This document shows positions 6,014 to 7,738 of a stretch of 7,738 bases of DNA, piece after piece; the first letter of the stretch is position 1; each line of letters opens with the position of its first letter. This stretch comes from Beijerinckiaceae bacterium (lineage in GTDB: Bacteria; Pseudomonadota; Alphaproteobacteria; Rhizobiales; Beijerinckiaceae). The notes beneath the pieces are model-generated. The model worked only from the letters and a program-made list of their open reading frames with translations. It was not told where the DNA came from and did not search any database. The DNA is taken from assembly GCA_947380915.1 (NCBI GenBank), contig CANCSY010000143.1:1-7738 (forward strand), in the 5' to 3' direction. Position numbers and translations under genes: made by a program.

Positions 6014-7006
6014 TTGCTAGGCGCTGTCTTGTCGATGCTGGCCGCAATCATGTTCGCCCTCAACAATGCGACCACGCGCCGGGGCGTGCTGACCGGCACG
6101 GTCTTGCAGGCGCTCGCCATCACCGTGCCCATGGGCGTGCCGCTGTTTTTCCTTTTGCTGGTCGCCTTTGGGCAGTTGGGCGCTGTGGCGCAACTGTCCT
6201 GGCATGCGATCTTCCTGCTTTCGGTCGCGGGTGTTTTGCATTTCGTCTGGGGTCGCTATTGCAATTATCGCGCGTCGAAGGCCATCGGCGCCAATCTGCA
6301 GGGACCGGCGTCCCAGTCTGACATCGTCATCACGCTGGCGCTGGCCATGTGGGTGCTGGACGAGAAACTCACGCCGCTGCGGGTGCTCGGCATCCTGCTT
6401 GTCATCAGCGGGCCGCTTCTCACTGTGGTGGGCGACCTGCGCGCCGTGCGCAACAAGCAGGAAAAGCCGACCAGAAGCGGGTTTCAGCCAGCTTATCTCG
6501 AGGGCTATCTCTTCGCGGTTCTATCGGGGACGGGCTATGGCCTGAGCCCGATCATCGTGCGTCTCGCCTTGCGCGATACGGGGCTTGGCGTGGGCGGCGG
6601 GCTGGCGGGCGCCTTTGTGTCCTATCTGGCGGCGGCCCTGTTCATCTGCCTGTTCGCTTTCATCCCCGGTCGGTTGGCCCATGTGCGCCAGCTTGATGCA
6701 CGCACCGCCAAATGGTTCATGGCCGGTGGCCTCACGGTCATGCTGTCGCAGATGTTTCGTTATCTCGCCCTGTCGGTGGCGCCGGTTTCGGTGGTGCAGC
6801 CGATTCAGCGGTTGTCCCTCGTGTTCCGCTTTTTCTTCGGCTATCTGCTGAACCGCGACCATGAAGTGTTCAGCCGCAAGGTCTGGGTCTCGACGGCGGT
6901 CTCGCTCGTCGGCGCCATCATCCTGTCGCTGACTGCCGAGCAGGTGACAGCCTTCCTGCCGCTGCCTGAATGGTTGGCGGATGTCCTGAAGATCGAGTGG
7001 CCCTGA
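6014..7006 (+). CDS. EamA/DMT-superfamily permease, ten transmembrane segments
   Basis: An inner-membrane transporter-like protein of 330 residues, the usual EamA length, made of two five-helix halves. Hydrophobic segments include LGAVLSMLAAIMFAL, ITVPMGVPLFFLLLVAFG, IFLLSVAGVLHFVWG, IVITLALAMWVLDE and LGILLVISGPLLTVVG. After a polar linker (RAVRNKQEKPTRSG) come LFAVLSGTGYGLSPIIV, FVSYLAAALFICLFAFI, a helix pair around GGLTVMLSQMFRYLALSVAPVSVVQPIQR, LVFRFFFGYLL and VSTAVSLVGAIILSL. The family usually exports metabolites or amino acids, and no substrate signature is visible here. The start is irregular: no in-frame ATG follows the AAAGGA ribosome site, so TTG 6014 is used. An ATG at 6035 (residue 8) is an alternative that would clip TM1. 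It probably shares a transcript with the VOC gene, 45 bp upstream, and converges on ccrM with 12 bp between stops. Confidence 0.9.
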   Translation: MLGAVLSMLAAIMFALNNATTRRGVLTGTVLQALAITVPMGVPLFFLLLVAFGQLGAVAQLSWHAIFLLSVAGVLHFVWGRYCNYRASKAIGANLQGPASQSDIVITLALAMWVLDEKLTPLRVLGILLVISGPLLTVVGDLRAVRNKQEKPTRSGFQPAYLEGYLFAVLSGTGYGLSPIIVRLALRDTGLGVGGGLAGAFVSYLAAALFICLFAFIPGRLAHVRQLDARTAKWFMAGGLTVMLSQMFRYLALSVAPVSVVQPIQRLSLVFRFFFGYLLNRDHEVFSRKVWVSTAVSLVGAIILSLTAEQVTAFLPLPEWLADVLKIEWP

Positions 7007-7008
7007 GG

Positions 7009-7738
<730 letters not shown>

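Overview
This GC-rich window has the look of chromosomal DNA from an alphaproteobacterium, probably of the order Hyphomicrobiales (Rhizobiales). The signs are a CcrM-type GANTC adenine methyltransferase, an SMC that begins MKFDRLRIVGFKSF, and the gene set mutY / DUF721 / Tat-exported DsbA-like protein / smc, which I recall as a recurrent neighbourhood in that order. GC-rich REP-like palindromes with a CCCTCCCC-ACGAG-GGGGAGGG core also fit. The genus cannot be settled from the sequence.

Layout. On the minus strand, read right to left, are a DciA/DUF721 protein (3397-2876), a Tat-signal DsbA-like thiol oxidoreductase (2772-2104) and the N-terminal half of SMC (1946 to the left edge, where it is cut inside the hinge). 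On the plus strand, diverging from the DUF721 gene, are mutY (3713-4768), an 84-aa acidic protein that overlaps the mutY stop by one base (4768-5022), a protein with two VOC domains (5081-5968) and a ten-TM EamA/DMT permease (6014-7006). The C-terminal two thirds of ccrM comes in from the right edge on the minus strand and converges on the permease, with 12 bp between the stops.

The divergent mutY/DUF721 gap of about 315 bp is mostly filled by a 190-bp composite inverted repeat (3458-3647). It is built of two REP-like hairpins in opposite orientation with matching outer arms, a REPIN- or MITE-like architecture. The dsbA-smc gap carries a perfect 8-4-8 palindrome (2068-2087) with a GANTC site two bases away. 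No tRNA, rRNA, CRISPR array, transposase or integrase is visible.

Biology. Four of the genes (ccrM, mutY, dciA, smc) maintain the chromosome: methylation, oxidative-lesion repair, helicase loading and chromosome organisation. The small acidic gene, VOC protein and permease look like a lineage-specific addition placed downstream of mutY. The VOC/permease pair could modify and move a small molecule, but the sequence does not show its substrate. I see no convincing new defence or mobile system. The least explained items are the 84-aa protein, the VOC-EamA pair, the irregular start of the EamA gene and the REPIN-like element.
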